64,000 bases of DNA. It comes from Streptomyces sp. ML-6. GTDB lineage: Bacteria > Actinomycetota > Actinomycetes > Streptomycetales > Streptomycetaceae. A program made the position numbers and the translations under genes. Every line of letters begins with the position of its first letter. The stretch's first letter is position 1. Shown in pieces: positions 61,393 through 64,000 of the stretch. The stretch lies in assembly GCF_030116705.1 (NCBI RefSeq), contig NZ_JAOTIK010000001.1, positions 6,104,501-6,168,500 on the forward strand. The letters are read 5' to 3'. The notes under the pieces are model-generated. The model searched no databases and was not told the origin of the DNA. It worked only from the letters and a program-made list of their open reading frames with translations.

Positions 61393-62280
61393 GTGAGTAC
61401 CCTTGCGCACACCATGATGACCGCCGCCCGCTCCGCCGATTCCGGCCTCGCCGGCCCGGGTGAACTCGATCGCTACCCGTATGCGGAGGCGCCGGCCGGC
61501 GAGCGTGCCGCCCTTCGTACCTGGGACGGTCCCGACGCCGAGCTCGGTCGGGTGGGCCGGCGGGGTTCGGCCAGCCGGGGCCGCGGCCTCCATGGCCAAC
61601 TCGTTCAGCAGCTGGGTCAGATGATCGTTTCCGGTGACCTGGGCGCCGACCGCCCCCTCGTTCCGGAGGAGATCGGTCAGCGCTTCGAGGTCTCCCGTAC
61701 CGTCGTGCGCGAATCGCTGCGTGTCCTCGAGGCCAAGGGGCTGGTCAGTGCCCGGCCCAATGTGGGTACCAGGGTCCGTCCTGTCAGCGACTGGAACCTG
61801 CTGGACCCCGACATCATCGAATGGCGCGCCTTCGGCCCCCAGCGCGAGGACCAGCGCCGCGAGCTGGGGGAACTCCGCTGGACGATCGAGCCGCTCGCCG
61901 CTCGCCTCGCCGCGGGCCATGGCCGTGAGGACATTCAGCAGCGTCTCGGTGACATGGTCGAGATCATGAGGCACGCGGTCGGGCAGGGCGACGCGATCAC
62001 CTGTTCCCGGGCGGATGCGGAGTTCCACTCCCTGCTCATCCAGGCGGCGGGCAACCGGATGCTCGAGCACCTCTCCGGCATCGTCGCTGCGGCGCTGCAG
62101 GTCTCGGGCGGCCCGGTCACGGGCTGTGACCGCCCCACCGACGCCTCTCTCGGTCATCACACCCGGATCGTCGATGCCCTCGCGTCCGGCGACGCGGCAG
62201 GTGCCGAAACGGCCATGCGCCAACTGCTCGTCATCCACCCCGAGGTGGAGCGGGTGGTGCCCGCGCCCCGCGAGCACTGA
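61393..62280 (+). CDS. whiH: WhiH, GntR/FadR-family sporulation regulator
   Basis: This 295-residue regulator follows the FadR-type pattern: winged helix at about 55-120 (GLHGQLVQQLGQMIVSGDLGADRPLVPEEIGQRFEVSRTVVRESLRVLEAKGLVSARPNVGTRV), then a helical FCD ligand domain with acid/His metal or carboxylate ligands (EDQRRELGELRWTIEPLAARLAA ... DAEFHSLLIQAAGNRMLEHL ... HHTRIVDAL). The start is GTG 61393 with AAAGGA upstream. Its position next to hrdB and length match S. coelicolor WhiH, which is needed for sporulation septation in aerial hyphae. A WhiG-like promoter supports the name. Confidence 0.88.
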   Translation: MSTLAHTMMTAARSADSGLAGPGELDRYPYAEAPAGERAALRTWDGPDAELGRVGRRGSASRGRGLHGQLVQQLGQMIVSGDLGADRPLVPEEIGQRFEVSRTVVRESLRVLEAKGLVSARPNVGTRVRPVSDWNLLDPDIIEWRAFGPQREDQRRELGELRWTIEPLAARLAAGHGREDIQQRLGDMVEIMRHAVGQGDAITCSRADAEFHSLLIQAAGNRMLEHLSGIVAAALQVSGGPVTGCDRPTDASLGHHTRIVDALASGDAAGAETAMRQLLVIHPEVERVVPAPREH

Positions 62281-62307
62281 GCGCGGTACGACCGGGGTGC
62301 GAACCAT

Positions 62308-62339
62308 GTGTCGCCGGGTCCGTCATGGTCCGGCGGCAC
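62308..62339 (+). terminator. whiH terminator
   Basis: GTGTCGCCGG (62308-62317) pairs with CCGGCGGCAC (62330-62339), one G-U pair, 28 bp after whiH. Confidence 0.7.
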
Positions 62340-62412
62340 AATTGTGGTGAGGAATGCACTCTTGGTCTCGTTCGTCGCAAATGAGGTGTGACTCGGGCCA
62401 CGTGGATTGGGC

Positions 62413-62439
62413 GTAACACTCCTCGAAGCAGTGCGATGA
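62413..62439 (+). promoter_or_regulatory. ECF-sigma (ShbA-type) promoter of hrdB
   Basis: GTAACA (62413-62418) and CGATGA (62434-62439), 15 bp apart, match the elements I recall for the ShbA-dependent hrdB promoter of S. griseus. A long leader of about 160 nt would follow. A GGAAT at 62351 might be a SigR -35 but has no good partner. No other gene was seen in 62281-62604. Confidence 0.6.
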
Positions 62440-62604
62440 CTTAAGAGGTGAGCGCCACGGAAGGAATACAGCAGCCATTGAGTGCGCTGTGCAGTTCTGA
62501 GGCCAAACCCCGCGCCGTCGGTACTTCCCAGCCCGGCGGTCGTCGGCTCCAGCCCTCACGGGGGCCGGGCCGGAAGCCGTTTCCATCGTTCCGAGAGGTT
62601 GTTC

Positions 62605-64000
<1,396 letters not shown>

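Noticed and set aside
62351..62376. SigR promoter (GGAAT...GTT) for hrdB
   Set aside because: GTT is 14 nt from GGAAT and the correct 18-nt spacing gives GTC, so the match is poor.

Overview
The window is a stretch of Streptomyces (or very close streptomycete) chromosome. It is very GC-rich, uses GTG starts often, and carries hallmark genes such as a B12-dependent ribonucleotide reductase behind nrdR, a WhiH-type sporulation regulator and the principal sigma factor hrdB with its Lys/Ala-rich N-terminal extension. From memory, the order recA-recX, miaB, miaA, dapF, rshA, hflX, dinG, lexA, nrdR-nrdJ, recQ, whiH, hrdB matches the core of the S. coelicolor chromosome. No prophage, insertion sequence, CRISPR array, tRNA or rRNA was seen. 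The lineage-specific material is small inserts between core genes.

Left part (1-15.8 kb): a truncated ankyrin gene, recA-recX, and a cysteine-dissimilation unit (leader peptide, cysteine dioxygenase, rhodanese). Next come a flavin monooxygenase, the glutamate ABC importer gluABCD with the divergent two-component pair gluR-gluK, a TAXI binding protein without a TRAP permease, and a TetR/DUF4345 divergon with a clear inverted-repeat operator.

Centre (15.8-30 kb): tRNA-modification genes miaB and miaA, dapF, a RelA/SpoT homologue with an intact hydrolase motif but altered synthetase residues, a secreted M1-type peptidase, hflX, and two paralogous trypsin-like lipoproteins. From 30 to 36.4 kb lies a compact NRPS-independent siderophore operon (aminotransferase, IucA/IucC, acyltransferase, IucA/IucC) whose product cannot be read from the sequence.

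Right part (36.4-64 kb): DNA damage and dNTP supply (dinG, lexA, nrdR, nrdJ). Then a TetR/ABC-F antibiotic-resistance-like divergon, a histidine phosphatase plus ADP-ribosylglycohydrolase pair, DUF4173 membrane protein, rnhB, and a RecQ helicase fused to a phosphoribosyltransferase-like domain. The window ends with DUF4192, an NrtR-like Nudix regulator, a one-piece ABC exporter, whiH and the 5' two thirds or more of hrdB.

Recurring non-coding patterns: many starts lie 5-10 nt after a TANNNT hexamer, suggesting leaderless mRNAs. Convergent genes usually share a long GC hairpin. Several gene 3' ends (gluA, the 14.0-kb TetR gene, the 17.5-kb gene, the siderophore acyltransferase gene) carry short tandem duplications that begin at or run into the stop codon. 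Two SOS boxes, inverted DnaA boxes, an NrdR-type box, a WhiG-like promoter before whiH and an ECF-type promoter before hrdB can be proposed from sequence.
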